Below, one piece after another: positions 6,876 to 14,539 of a stretch of DNA of 27,397 nt. The notes beneath the pieces are model-generated. The model was given only the letters and a program-made list of their open reading frames with translations. It was not told the DNA's origin and did not search any database. The position numbers were made by a program, and so were the translations under genes. Source of the stretch: a virus; IMG/VR virus record IMGVR_UViG_3300035698_007144, positions 1 to 27,397 of that record; one strand, 5' to 3'. Every line of letters begins with the position of its first letter. Positions within the stretch are counted from its first letter, which is position 1.

Positions 6876-8289
6876 TGATTATAGTAAGGACATAGAAGAT
6901 CTGTTCATTAGCTTCATGGTAAGCAAACCAGATCTATTTGTTCGTTGCAAAGGTATACTCAAGTCTGATTACTTTGATGATAAGCAGAATCGTGATACTG
7001 TGGCATTCATCGAGGGATACAGCGTTGATTTTACAGAGATACCTTCCCTGGAACAAATCAAAGCAGTTACTAAAAAGCAAATTACCTTAATGGAAGTTGA
7101 GGCTGCAAAGCACGACAATTGGTTCTTGCGAGAGTTTGAAAGATTTTGTAGACACAAGGCATTGAGGGATGCAATTTTGGCCTCCCCCAACTTGCTAGAT
7201 GGGGGTAGATATGGCGAAGTGGAAGCGACTATCAAAGCGGCAGTTCAGATTGCGCTTGTAAAGGATCTCGGAACAGATTACTACGCAAATCCAAAGGCGC
7301 GTCTCGAGGCGATTAAGGAAGGCAAAGGACAGGTCTCTACTGGCTGGAAGACGGTCGATGAAAAGCTATATGGCGGGTTTAATAAAGGCGAAATAACAAT
7401 CTTTGCAGGGCAGTCAGGTGCAGGTAAATCTTTGTTCTTACAGAATCTAGCAGTCAACTGGGCCCAGGCAGGGTTAAATGTTGTTTACCTCTCATTAGAA
7501 CTTAGTGAAAAGCTATGCTCAATGCGTATTGATGCAATGCACACTGGTTACGAAACAAGAGAGGTCATGCGTAATATTGATGATGTTCACATGAAGGTTA
7601 GAGCATCTCAACAAAAGAGTGGCGGGTCATTGCGTGTTAAACAATTACCAAACGGTTGCACTTCAAACGACATAAGAGCATTTATTAAAGAGTATGAAAT
7701 ACATTCAAAGAGAAAAGTTGACGCCATACTAGTTGACTATCTGGACTTGATGATGCCGATGAGTAAGAAGATTTCTGCAGAAAACTTGTTCGTAAAAGAC
7801 AAATACGTCACAGAAGAATTGCGTAACCTGGCAGTTGAACTAGACACAGTCACAGTATCAGCATCGCAGTTAAACCGTGGATCATACGAAGAAATTGAAT
7901 TTGATCCGAGCCATATTGCAGGTGGTATTTCTAAAGTTAACACAGCAGATAATGTGATTGGTATTTTTACAAGTGCTGCGATGAAAGACGGTGGCAGATA
8001 TCAAATCCAGTTCATGAAAACACGCTCCAGTTCCGGGGTTGGATCTAAACTCGATCTTGCATTTGACAACAAAAGCCTGAGAATTACAGATTTGGATGAA
8101 GATGATGACAACGCAATTACGGCCACATCGAAGAATATTTATGAACAGTTAAAGAAGAAAAGCATAGTTAAGTCCACTGAAAAGGTAGATGCCGAGACAG
8201 GGGAGATTACAAGCATGACACGCCGAGACACTAAGGTGGACCCATTAGAAGGTGCAGCCACGCTGCGAGCTTTTATTAAGAAAAGATAA
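6844..8289 (+). CDS. gp41: Replicative DNA helicase, T4 gp41 (DnaB family)
   Basis: 481-aa hexameric 5'-3' replicative helicase. The N-terminal helical domain (about 1-150) is followed by the RecA-like core: Walker A G189-QSGAGKS-196, a SLEL segment with conserved glutamate near 219, and Walker B A-I-L-V-D298-Y-L-D-L. A Q-L-N-R segment (SASQLNRGS) and the R-S-S arginine-finger region follow. It matches the layout of T4 gp41 (475 aa) closely. The start overlaps the primase ORF by 32 bases, consistent with coupled synthesis of the primosome pair. The tail beyond ~425 is charged. Confidence 0.93.
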   Translation: MQENDNASEINDYSKDIEDLFISFMVSKPDLFVRCKGILKSDYFDDKQNRDTVAFIEGYSVDFTEIPSLEQIKAVTKKQITLMEVEAAKHDNWFLREFERFCRHKALRDAILASPNLLDGGRYGEVEATIKAAVQIALVKDLGTDYYANPKARLEAIKEGKGQVSTGWKTVDEKLYGGFNKGEITIFAGQSGAGKSLFLQNLAVNWAQAGLNVVYLSLELSEKLCSMRIDAMHTGYETREVMRNIDDVHMKVRASQQKSGGSLRVKQLPNGCTSNDIRAFIKEYEIHSKRKVDAILVDYLDLMMPMSKKISAENLFVKDKYVTEELRNLAVELDTVTVSASQLNRGSYEEIEFDPSHIAGGISKVNTADNVIGIFTSAAMKDGGRYQIQFMKTRSSSGVGSKLDLAFDNKSLRITDLDEDDDNAITATSKNIYEQLKKKSIVKSTEKVDAETGEITSMTRRDTKVDPLEGAATLRAFIKKR

Positions 8290-8295
8290 TAAATT

Positions 8296-8303
8296 GATAA
8301 ATA
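8296..8303 (+). promoter_or_regulatory. Late promoter box GATAAATA
   Basis: GATAAATA just after the gp41 stop and 32 bases before the TTG start at 8328; GGAGA (8316-8320) follows with 7-base spacing. It marks the switch from replication genes to the late module. Confidence 0.6.
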
Positions 8304-8327
8304 TGTAAACTAGTTGGAGATACCAAA

Positions 8328-8609
8328 TTGTCAATTAATCGCAGAAGCAAGTCTATTTTAGAGGAAATTAGTTCATATATTCCTCAAAAAAATAAGGAAG
8401 ACTTAATAGAGGCTAGGGCTCAGCATATAATAGTTTCTGCCATTAATTTGCTAGAGTCTATAGATGAGTCCTTTTCTGCCGAAGAGGCAGATGCATTGAA
8501 AAAAAGATTCGTCTCAAGCATAAGAGGCGCTGACCCTAACAGGTTCACGAGAATGGTAAAGCGTATAAAAGGTGGATGTCACGGGGACGAAGACCCAGAT
8601 GGCATCTAA
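8328..8609 (+). CDS. Conserved small late protein of unknown function
   Basis: 93 aa from TTG 8328, fixed by GGAGA at 8316-8320; no ATG is available nearby. N-terminal RRSKSILEEISSYIP and then IEARAQHIIVSAINLLESI followed by EEADALKKRFVSSIRG form a helical protein that resembles a hypothetical conserved in aquatic T4-like phages. The C-terminus overlaps the next gene. Late promoter and neighbours suggest a role in virion assembly, otherwise unknown. Confidence 0.75.
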   Translation: MSINRRSKSILEEISSYIPQKNKEDLIEARAQHIIVSAINLLESIDESFSAEEADALKKRFVSSIRGADPNRFTRMVKRIKGGCHGDEDPDGI

Positions 8610-9804
8610 TACAAGACAACTTGTTAAGCTGTGGATTCAATTTTTAAAGAATAACAGAATTGTTGATGCACAAGCTGATCCTAAATCTGGAAAATTGAAA
8701 TATAACAGGTCAGTTACTGCAACTGATATAGAACATTTTTTAAAAGTCAACACTGACTATGACGATGCGATAATCGGCAAGGCAATCAGGAGTGCTAAAT
8801 CTGGTAGTTCGAAGGCGGCAAGCACACCCCAAATAAAAAATGACCCAACCCAGCAAGGATCGGATCAACAGCAGGCATTGCCGAATAATCAAAGGCAGTT
8901 ATCCGGCCCTGCAAATTCTGCGCCCACCCCTAAAAAGAAAAAATATAACACAGATAATGCACAGGATGTTGACTATAGGGACATAAATGAGGCATTAACA
9001 GATGACCCCGGCGGCGAATTTGATGAGGACGAGATCGAGAGAATATTTAGTGCATTGGCATCACAGCCTGGAAATAAAGAAGCTTCTGGGAGACAATCCG
9101 CTCGTAAATCAAACGGCCCCCAACATCAAGATTCTGCAGAAGACCCCGAAGCGCAGGAGAGAAACTTCAATGAAATTAAGAGAGTAGTCAGAGATACCAT
9201 GACGCCTCAACAGCGAAAATCATTCTGGAGACTGCTAAAAGATCCTGGAACGGTTTCCGAATCCCAGATTACTAATGTTGATGCAAAAGAGGTCTTAAAG
9301 ACTGCTGCCGAAATAAGGAATAAGAAGGGCATCAGGAATGCGCTGTCATCTAGGAAAAAAGTAACGGCCGATGACTTAATGAACGCATGGGTAGCAAATA
9401 GAAAACCGGATGATACTCGAGACATCGCAAGTCTCCTAAAGTCTGAATTTGAATTCAGTGACTCTGAAATAGAAAAGGCATTTTCTGCCGTATTTGGCAA
9501 GGAAAAAGATTCAGACAGTCACGCAGAGCCGGTTGCTACAAAGCCACTTATGAAGATTGCAAACTATGTAAAGTCGAATGGCTTAACTGATGACATGATT
9601 AAATTCCTCGAACGGGAGTATGGCGAAGAATTGGGTACAAGCAAGCGAAGTTTTGGTAGTAAATTAAAACAAAAGGCTGGGAAATTTTTAAATCAAAAAG
9701 TTTTTGAAGAAGATATTGCAGAAGTATTTGACGTAATCGTAAAAGAAAGTACAATGTCTAGACGGCACATGGAGCAAACAAGCCTTGGCCGATCAAAAAA
9801 ATGA
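8599..9804 (+). CDS. Late protein with three repeated helical modules, function unknown
   Basis: 401 aa from ATG 8599, overlapping the previous stop by 11 bases; a longer frame from 8572 adds only a short non-conserved-looking leader. Three similar segments are visible: 42-66 (TDIEHFLK...IIGKAIRSA), 127-153 (RDINEAL...EIERIFSAL) and 274-299 (RDIASLL...EIEKAFSAVF), with a possible fourth near 370-382. They are joined by low-complexity Q/P/S/N-rich linkers (67-115 and 155-190) with a KKKKY patch. No enzyme motif is seen. The late promoter suggests a virion or assembly protein, for example a head-internal or scaffold-like component. Confidence 0.7.
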   Translation: MASNTRQLVKLWIQFLKNNRIVDAQADPKSGKLKYNRSVTATDIEHFLKVNTDYDDAIIGKAIRSAKSGSSKAASTPQIKNDPTQQGSDQQQALPNNQRQLSGPANSAPTPKKKKYNTDNAQDVDYRDINEALTDDPGGEFDEDEIERIFSALASQPGNKEASGRQSARKSNGPQHQDSAEDPEAQERNFNEIKRVVRDTMTPQQRKSFWRLLKDPGTVSESQITNVDAKEVLKTAAEIRNKKGIRNALSSRKKVTADDLMNAWVANRKPDDTRDIASLLKSEFEFSDSEIEKAFSAVFGKEKDSDSHAEPVATKPLMKIANYVKSNGLTDDMIKFLEREYGEELGTSKRSFGSKLKQKAGKFLNQKVFEEDIAEVFDVIVKESTMSRRHMEQTSLGRSKK

Positions 9805-11198
9805 TCTTAAAAGAAATATCGAACGGCATCACCCATATTGAAGACTTATCAGCAAGAGATTTTATGTATGTCCTGGGCAATCTAGGTCAGTATGAAATCA
9901 CTGAAAAACTTGATGGCGCGCAAATGCTCTTTGGCATTGATGAATACGGGCTGTATACGTCGAGAGAATCTAAAGGCGGTAAAAGAATATACAATGAGAA
10001 AGACTACGGATTGAGTTTTTCTTCCACATACATACGCTCAGCACACATACTATTACATCAATCCAAATCCATTCTCGAGGATGCTGGCCTAAGGCCAGGT
10101 GACCAGGTTGAGGCGGAAGTTTTGTTTGGGCAGTTACCTAACGTAGTTCCATACTCTGCAGATAGAAACTATTTAATTTTCCTGCGAACAACCGAGGGGA
10201 GAGTGAATATTGATCGTTTGAAGCAAAAGCTCAGTGGTCGGACCTCTTCTATATCCCTTGTATCTCCTATAACAGAAGATGGTAGAACAATACAGTTTAA
10301 AGAAACAGCAGGCACATGGGAATTTTCTAGATCGCCAATACTTAAAATTCCAGTCACAAATACAAACATCAAGCTAAACAGGATGATAAAGTATTTAGGG
10401 ACCGTTGACGCCTTTACTTCCCAATCATATGGTACACTTTTAGAGACACCACTCAATAAGACGCCGGACTGGGTGCCTGAGGGAACATGGAAAAGTGTGA
10501 AAGAATACCTTAGGGACAGAAAAGAAGAACTACGCACCCACTTGGAATCAGAGTACATATATCCAATAAAGGAAAAACTGCTGGACCAACTTGTCCGACC
10601 CACTACCAGTAAGTTTGGCCCTGCATTAGAAGAGGGCGGCTGGATCGAGGGCGTCGTTCTACGTCACATATCCACCGGAAGAATGGTAAAAGTAATCGAT
10701 AAAGAGGTATTTGGAACTGTTAGAGAAGCAGCGTGGGAAAGAAGAAATAAATTAACGGAACATGCCAAGAGTCCCGATAGTGAATTAAGCTTTATGGGAA
10801 GCATGTTTGTTGATATGGCAAGGGCGCTGGGTCACCCGCATCTCGGAACAATTCAGGCAAAAAATTATCTGCGCAAGGCTGGTTCCATTAACGAAGAAAG
10901 AATTTCTAGTCTAACAGACGGCGTTGATGTAGAATCTGTTAAGAATTATTGGCTTAACATATTTGAAATTAAACTTGCACATTTAAGTGAGGATCTAGAT
11001 AAATATGAGAAAGAAGAGGAGAAATCCGGTCGGCTGGAAACTGATATAACCAGAAAGGCGATTTACGAACGCACAACACAGACGTATGCAACGTCGTTTC
11101 AAAAGATGTATCGTCTTAGGGAAGCTACGTTACAAGCGAAAAAGGTAGATGATCTTCTTATGATATTAGTTGGTAAACAATTGGATGACTTGGCATGA
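9801..11198 (+). CDS. ATP-dependent ligase-like nucleotidyltransferase
   Basis: 465 aa, coupled to the previous gene by ATGA. Motifs of the covalent nucleotidyltransferase superfamily (DNA/RNA ligases, capping enzymes) appear in order: motif I E-K36-L-D-G39 with the presumed adenylated lysine K36, an Y-x-S-R-E-S-K region near 52-58, E104-A-E106-V-L-F-G (motif III-like), W-I-E283-G-V-V (motif IV) and M-V-K297-V-I-D (motif V). The ~160-residue C-terminal part is helical and unlike the OB fold of ordinary DNA ligases. This suggests an RNA-ligase-like or atypical enzyme sealing or adenylating an unknown substrate. It sits in the late module beside a pol-beta-type nucleotidyltransferase, not with replication genes. 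The N-terminus MILKEIS resembles other late-protein leaders here. Confidence 0.75.
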   Translation: MILKEISNGITHIEDLSARDFMYVLGNLGQYEITEKLDGAQMLFGIDEYGLYTSRESKGGKRIYNEKDYGLSFSSTYIRSAHILLHQSKSILEDAGLRPGDQVEAEVLFGQLPNVVPYSADRNYLIFLRTTEGRVNIDRLKQKLSGRTSSISLVSPITEDGRTIQFKETAGTWEFSRSPILKIPVTNTNIKLNRMIKYLGTVDAFTSQSYGTLLETPLNKTPDWVPEGTWKSVKEYLRDRKEELRTHLESEYIYPIKEKLLDQLVRPTTSKFGPALEEGGWIEGVVLRHISTGRMVKVIDKEVFGTVREAAWERRNKLTEHAKSPDSELSFMGSMFVDMARALGHPHLGTIQAKNYLRKAGSINEERISSLTDGVDVESVKNYWLNIFEIKLAHLSEDLDKYEKEEEKSGRLETDITRKAIYERTTQTYATSFQKMYRLREATLQAKKVDDLLMILVGKQLDDLA

Positions 11199-11260
11199 GA
11201 ATAGACGAGATAGTAACATTACGAGACGTACTTGGTGTAGATAGACATTGCGCTCGCTAA
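11195..11260 (+). CDS. Short ORF, probable frameshifted N-terminus of the next gene
   Basis: 21 codons from ATG 11195, overlapping the ligase-like stop (ATGA). The peptide begins MRIDEIVTLRDVLGVD, the same style of leader as other late proteins here. The coding frame of the downstream nucleotidyltransferase is open upstream of its first ATG back to a TAG at 11238-11240, with protein-like content (ALANFQGWHRHKC). A +1 shift between 11241 and 11257 would join the two. Alternatively this is a chance or leader ORF. Confidence 0.4.
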   Translation: MRIDEIVTLRDVLGVDRHCAR

Positions 11261-11306
11261 CTTCCAGGGCTGGCACCGACATAAATGTGAAAGATTTGAT
11301 AAAATA

Positions 11307-12176
11307 ATGGAATTAAAATACAAAACGCCGCCCGAATCACAGGGCGGTTCTGCTATTAGCGGATGCGGAACTATCCACAAATCCGAGATTGTACCTACAT
11401 TATCCGAATTATCTAATGATTTGGCCTTGCCGTTTGATCTTAACAGTTACACCCTGGGATCAACAGGAAAACGTGATTATTCCGGCGACATCGATCTTGT
11501 CATTGACACAGACTGGTGGACAAGTGAGATTGGTGCATTTAGGGAAAAATTGGTACATTTGTACGGATTAGAAAACACAGCAAGAAACGGCGATATGGTT
11601 CACCTCAAGTATCCCATTGTCGGGTACAAGGAAGTACTACAAGAGGCGCAACCAAGAACCGGATTTGTTCAAATTGACTTTAATTTTGGTAATCCAGAAT
11701 GGGAAAAATTCTATCACTTCAGTCCGGGCGATGATTCTGCGTATAAAGGAGCTCATAGAAATTTAGCAATTGCTGCTATTTCTGCAGTGATTGATATTTT
11801 TGAGGCGCCAGAGCGCGATGCTCAAAATCGACCAATTCAACTTATTCGTTGGATTTTTGGACCTGCCGGATTCAAACGTGTAATGAGGCGCAGTCTACAG
11901 GATCCTCGTTCTGGCGACTGGCTAAAAAAGCAGCAGGACGCCGTGCTCATTGGTCCATATTTTGACCCGGATACAATCGCCGAACTATTATTTCGAGATG
12001 AAAATGCTAAAGGTTCGGATCTAAGTAGCCTAGAGTCAATTCTAGCCGCCGTCAATAAATATTGCGGCTTAGTAGAGAAAGAGCGTATTTATAGGCGCAT
12101 GGCAAGTAATTTTACAGACTGGAAAGACGGAAGAAACTTCATATATCCTACGGTAATTGCTAAATACCTACCGTAA
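11307..12176 (+). CDS. Pol-beta-type nucleotidyltransferase
   Basis: 289 aa from ATG 11307. The nucleotidyltransferase core is clear: L-G51-S52-T-G-K-R, then D61-I-D63-L (the G-S ... D-x-D metal-binding motif), and a third acidic residue D124 in VQIDFNFG. This fold transfers a nucleotide to RNA, DNA, protein or a small molecule; the substrate is unknown. The C-terminal ~150 residues are helical, as in poly(A)/CCA-type or tRNA-repair enzymes, but I cannot assign a subfamily. No good ribosome-binding site precedes 11307, and coding-like sequence continues upstream in frame without a start codon, so the true N-terminus may be at 11195 through a frameshift. It is paired with the ligase-like gene upstream. 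Confidence 0.75.
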   Translation: MELKYKTPPESQGGSAISGCGTIHKSEIVPTLSELSNDLALPFDLNSYTLGSTGKRDYSGDIDLVIDTDWWTSEIGAFREKLVHLYGLENTARNGDMVHLKYPIVGYKEVLQEAQPRTGFVQIDFNFGNPEWEKFYHFSPGDDSAYKGAHRNLAIAAISAVIDIFEAPERDAQNRPIQLIRWIFGPAGFKRVMRRSLQDPRSGDWLKKQQDAVLIGPYFDPDTIAELLFRDENAKGSDLSSLESILAAVNKYCGLVEKERIYRRMASNFTDWKDGRNFIYPTVIAKYLP

Positions 12177-12178
12177 AA

Positions 12179-12186
12179 GATAAATA
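12179..12186 (+). promoter_or_regulatory. Late promoter box GATAAATA
   Basis: GATAAATA overlapping the region just after the stop at 12176, 55 bases before ATG 12234. The leader is the longest among the late genes in this window and contains a hairpin at 12196-12210. Confidence 0.6.
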
Positions 12187-12195
12187 AGTTTATGA

Positions 12196-12210
12196 ATAGG
12201 ATTATCCTAT
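12196..12210 (+). promoter_or_regulatory. 5' leader hairpin before the first array gene
   Basis: Perfect 6-bp inverted repeat ATAGGA / TCCTAT with a TTA loop, between the late box and the ribosome-binding site AAGGAG (12220-12225). It would sit near the 5' end of the late mRNA and could protect it from decay; that role is inferred. Confidence 0.4.
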
Positions 12211-12233
12211 CACAAATTTAAGGAGTTTTCAAA

Positions 12234-12806
12234 ATGACACAAAAAGTAAATGGTGCAGCCTACAGGGGCATCTGGGTCGAAAGGCAAGTAACTTTCGTTA
12301 AGCTAACATTCAGCAAGGACATTACTGCGCTTCCTGCTGCTGATCTAGTAGTTCTAGGTACAGCAACACCGGCTGGTTTAGGTACAGTCGCTGATTCGTC
12401 GTTCGCAGTTGTAGAGAGTGCATTGGTTCAAGCACTAAAGACAGCAGAAACAAAAGCTACAGTCCTTGGTATTTCCAAGCTAGCTGGTGGCTTAACTGTT
12501 GACGTTATGCTTGGCCACGCAGAAGGCTGGTTCTCTGATTCAGCAGGCGTCATTGCAACAGGACTTCCTGTTATCGGCGCACAAGGAGTCGTAACGACCG
12601 CAGGCGCAGCACCTACTGACGTTCTTGGTGCAGTTGTTGGTGTCCTAGACACAGCAGTCACAGTCGACGTAGAGTTTGTTGCATTCGACGGTACAATGCC
12701 AACAGCTACAGCAGCTAACGGTGACCTAGCCAAAGGCCCAGGATCGACATCCGGTGCAACACCACCAAACAGCCCAACAGGAACAGCTGGTCACTACCCA
12801 GTTTAA
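12234..12806 (+). CDS. Late structural protein, first member of a four-gene paralog array
   Basis: 190 aa, with a strong ribosome-binding site AAGGAG (12220-12225) and its own late box. The composition is Ala/Thr/Val/Gly-rich and beta-strand-like, with few charged residues, typical of an abundant capsid-decoration or fibre protein. The N-terminus M-T-Q-K-V-N-G-A-A aligns with the starts of the next three genes (M-x-x-R-[VT]-x-G-[AG]). The C-terminal ~25 residues are Gly/Pro/Ser/Thr-rich (GPGSTSGATPPNSPTG), probably disordered. A rho-independent terminator follows, so this gene has its own transcription unit and is probably highly expressed. Function inferred only from composition and context. 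Confidence 0.7.
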   Translation: MTQKVNGAAYRGIWVERQVTFVKLTFSKDITALPAADLVVLGTATPAGLGTVADSSFAVVESALVQALKTAETKATVLGISKLAGGLTVDVMLGHAEGWFSDSAGVIATGLPVIGAQGVVTTAGAAPTDVLGAVVGVLDTAVTVDVEFVAFDGTMPTATAANGDLAKGPGSTSGATPPNSPTGTAGHYPV

Positions 12807-12826
12807 TCTGTAAGGATTGTTTAATG

Positions 12827-12851
12827 AAAGCTCGCTTCGGCGAGCTTTTTT
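12827..12851 (+). terminator. Rho-independent terminator after the first array gene
   Basis: 9-bp perfect stem AAAGCTCGC / GCGAGCTTT with a TTCG tetraloop (12836-12839), followed by a run of T to 12851. Strong intrinsic terminator 21 bases after the stop codon. Confidence 0.9.
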
Positions 12852-12875
12852 AATGACTGAAATTTTATCTATCTT

Positions 12876-12883
12876 GATAAATA
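12876..12883 (+). promoter_or_regulatory. Late promoter box GATAAATA
   Basis: GATAAATA (preceded by TT) downstream of the terminator and 33 bases before ATG 12909, with ribosome-binding site AGGAGA at 12895-12900. Confidence 0.65.
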
Positions 12884-12908
12884 CATTAACTTGTAGGAGA
12901 TTACAAAA

Positions 12909-13481
12909 ATGGTATTTAGAGTAAACGGCGGAATCATCAATGACCAGACCTTAACAGGTGGCATGAGATTCTTCAAAATCGTAGGTCCCTTTGCTTGGAC
13001 AGTTTCGGATGGTTCGGTGAACTTGCCGGTGATATTCAACGGTGGTGTACCACTAGTTACATCCTACTTCGTAGTCGGAGAAGATCGTCCTGTCCCAAAC
13101 AGTGCAGCAGAACTGGCCCTGAAGGAAATTAGTAAACAGGCCGATATTGTTGTCATTGGCTTAATGCCTGCCAACTATGGCGCAACAACTGAACTTCACA
13201 TCGGAGTATCTGCATCGGCGTTTGGTTGGGGATCAGATACACCACCATATGATGTTCCGCCTGCAAACGCCGATGAAGAGCAATTGCCCACAACACCTAC
13301 AGCAGCAGCAACCCAGATGCAGGCAGCGATCAATGCACTTCCCAACGCAACAGTTTATATCACTGTAGGGGCCCCTGATCCATTAGCAGCACCTGTTTCA
13401 GCAGTCGCTGCATTTGGTGCAGTAACTGTTGAAGAAGTTTCGTTCTCATTAGGAACTGCATCATACTACAACTTGGCATAA
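12909..13481 (+). CDS. Late structural protein, second member of the paralog array
   Basis: 190 aa, same length as the gene at 12234. The N-terminus M-V-F-R-V-N-G-G then D-Q-T-L-T-G-G-M-R-F-F-K-I matches the pattern of its neighbours (G-[AG], then Q-x-L-T-G, then an aromatic pair). The remainder is Ala/Pro/Val-rich and beta-like with an extended PPYDVPPANADEEQLPTTPTA linker-type stretch near 118-138. No signal peptide or membrane segment. It has its own late box and ribosome-binding site (AGGAGA) and is closed by a terminator. Virion decoration, fibre or tail role inferred. Confidence 0.7.
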   Translation: MVFRVNGGIINDQTLTGGMRFFKIVGPFAWTVSDGSVNLPVIFNGGVPLVTSYFVVGEDRPVPNSAAELALKEISKQADIVVIGLMPANYGATTELHIGVSASAFGWGSDTPPYDVPPANADEEQLPTTPTAAATQMQAAINALPNATVYITVGAPDPLAAPVSAVAAFGAVTVEEVSFSLGTASYYNLA

Positions 13482-13501
13482 GAATTTTTGCAATAAAGGA
13501 C

Positions 13502-13526
13502 AGCGCCTTCGTGGCGCTTTTCTTTT
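13502..13526 (+). terminator. Rho-independent terminator after the second array gene
   Basis: Stem AGCGCC (13502-13507) / GGCGCT (13513-13518) with a TTCGT loop, followed by TTTCTTTT. It ends the second late unit 20 bases after the stop. Confidence 0.85.
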
Positions 13527-13548
13527 GACGCCAAGTTATTGATTTCTT

Positions 13549-13556
13549 GATAAATA
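13549..13556 (+). promoter_or_regulatory. Late promoter box GATAAATA
   Basis: GATAAATA (preceded by TT) 33 bases before ATG 13582, the same distance as in the previous unit; ribosome-binding site AAGGAT at 13568-13573. Confidence 0.65.
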
Positions 13557-13581
13557 TAAGAATATTCAAGGATAACTGATT

Positions 13582-14505
13582 ATGCCAATAAGAACGACAG
13601 GCGGGGTGTTTGATGAACAGGTTTTAACCGGTTCACTCGCACATTATGTGATTTGTGGGGCCGACTTTAGTGGAGCAATCAACAGCTACGGCCAGCCTGT
13701 ACCCTTCTCGGCAGCTGAGATCATATTTACTCATATATCTGAAGGCGCCTATATAAACATAATGAATCCGAATGAGTGCAACATATCATTCGCACTAGAA
13801 GCCGGCAGGTCGGTATGGGATGAAATTTCCTTAACTGCGATGGTTCAAGGACTTGGAAACGATGTAGGTGTAGACCATATTGATTGTTCGGTTTGTACAG
13901 TCAAGAGGGTCCCTTATATATGGGGATGCGCTGGCCCTGGCGCAACCAGTTTCCTAGATCTGACTGATACACCGGCATCATATGCTGGCGCAGCCAACTA
14001 TGTGGTGACAGTGAACCCAACTGAGGATGGGTTGATTTTTACAGCAGCGGGAGCATCATCCAACGCATATTCGTTCGTGGCGGTACCTGCCCAGCCAACA
14101 CTTACTGCTACCGGCAGCGACACATTGACGATTATTCCAGGAACAAATGTTTACATAACCACAAATACAATTGCTAATTCATTGACGATAGATTCGGGCG
14201 GTGATGCAGATTATATACCAGTTCCACCGGGAACAGCACTCAACATAAGTTCCAAATATTTTGTAACAGCATCGGGGACAGTGACACTTCCTCCCCTATT
14301 GGCATCCGGCTACCCGGCCGGCAGAACGGTGGTTGTAACAAAACCCATTGCATCCACAATCTTTATAAACGTAGGAAATCCTGCCGACGTCATACAAACT
14401 GACTTAGGGCCGACAGATTCTATAGAATTTGACGCCACACAGCAATGTTTCTTTGTAACTGACGGAACAGGACAGTGGGAACTTCAGATTGGGTCTGTTA
14501 ACTAA
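13582..14505 (+). CDS. Late fibre-like structural protein, third member of the paralog array
   Basis: 307 aa. Residues 1-30 (M-P-I-R-T-T-G-G, D-E-Q-V-L-T-G-S-L, H-Y-V-I) repeat the array N-terminal pattern. At about 121-153 a module beginning FLDLTDTPASYAG with VVTVNPTEDGLIF matches the F-L-D-L-x-D-T-P ... V-x-V-N-x-x-x-x-G-L-x-F pattern common in phage tail-fibre and appendage proteins. The C-terminal ~120 residues are Thr/Ser/Gly-rich beta strands ending GQWELQIGSVN. Interpretation: the shared N-terminal domain anchors the protein and the C-terminal region has diverged or been swapped, as in fibre genes. Structural role likely; exact location unknown. Confidence 0.7.
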   Translation: MPIRTTGGVFDEQVLTGSLAHYVICGADFSGAINSYGQPVPFSAAEIIFTHISEGAYINIMNPNECNISFALEAGRSVWDEISLTAMVQGLGNDVGVDHIDCSVCTVKRVPYIWGCAGPGATSFLDLTDTPASYAGAANYVVTVNPTEDGLIFTAAGASSNAYSFVAVPAQPTLTATGSDTLTIIPGTNVYITTNTIANSLTIDSGGDADYIPVPPGTALNISSKYFVTASGTVTLPPLLASGYPAGRTVVVTKPIASTIFINVGNPADVIQTDLGPTDSIEFDATQQCFFVTDGTGQWELQIGSVN

Positions 14506-14513
14506 AGAATTTT

Positions 14514-14521
14514 GGTAAATA
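14514..14521 (+). promoter_or_regulatory. Late promoter box, variant GGTAAATA
   Basis: One mismatch to the GATAAATA box, 26 bases before ATG 14540, with AAGGA at 14530-14534. No terminator separates it from the previous gene, so readthrough is also likely. Confidence 0.45.
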
Positions 14522-14539
14522 GGTAATATAAGGATTATT

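Noticed and set aside
10169-10603. 144-aa minus-strand open frame
   Set aside because: Fully antisense to the ligase-like gene, whose motifs I to V are intact across it.
12428-12733. Minus-strand open frame under the first array gene
   Set aside because: Antisense shadow of an Ala/Thr-rich gene; no start signal and no independent support.
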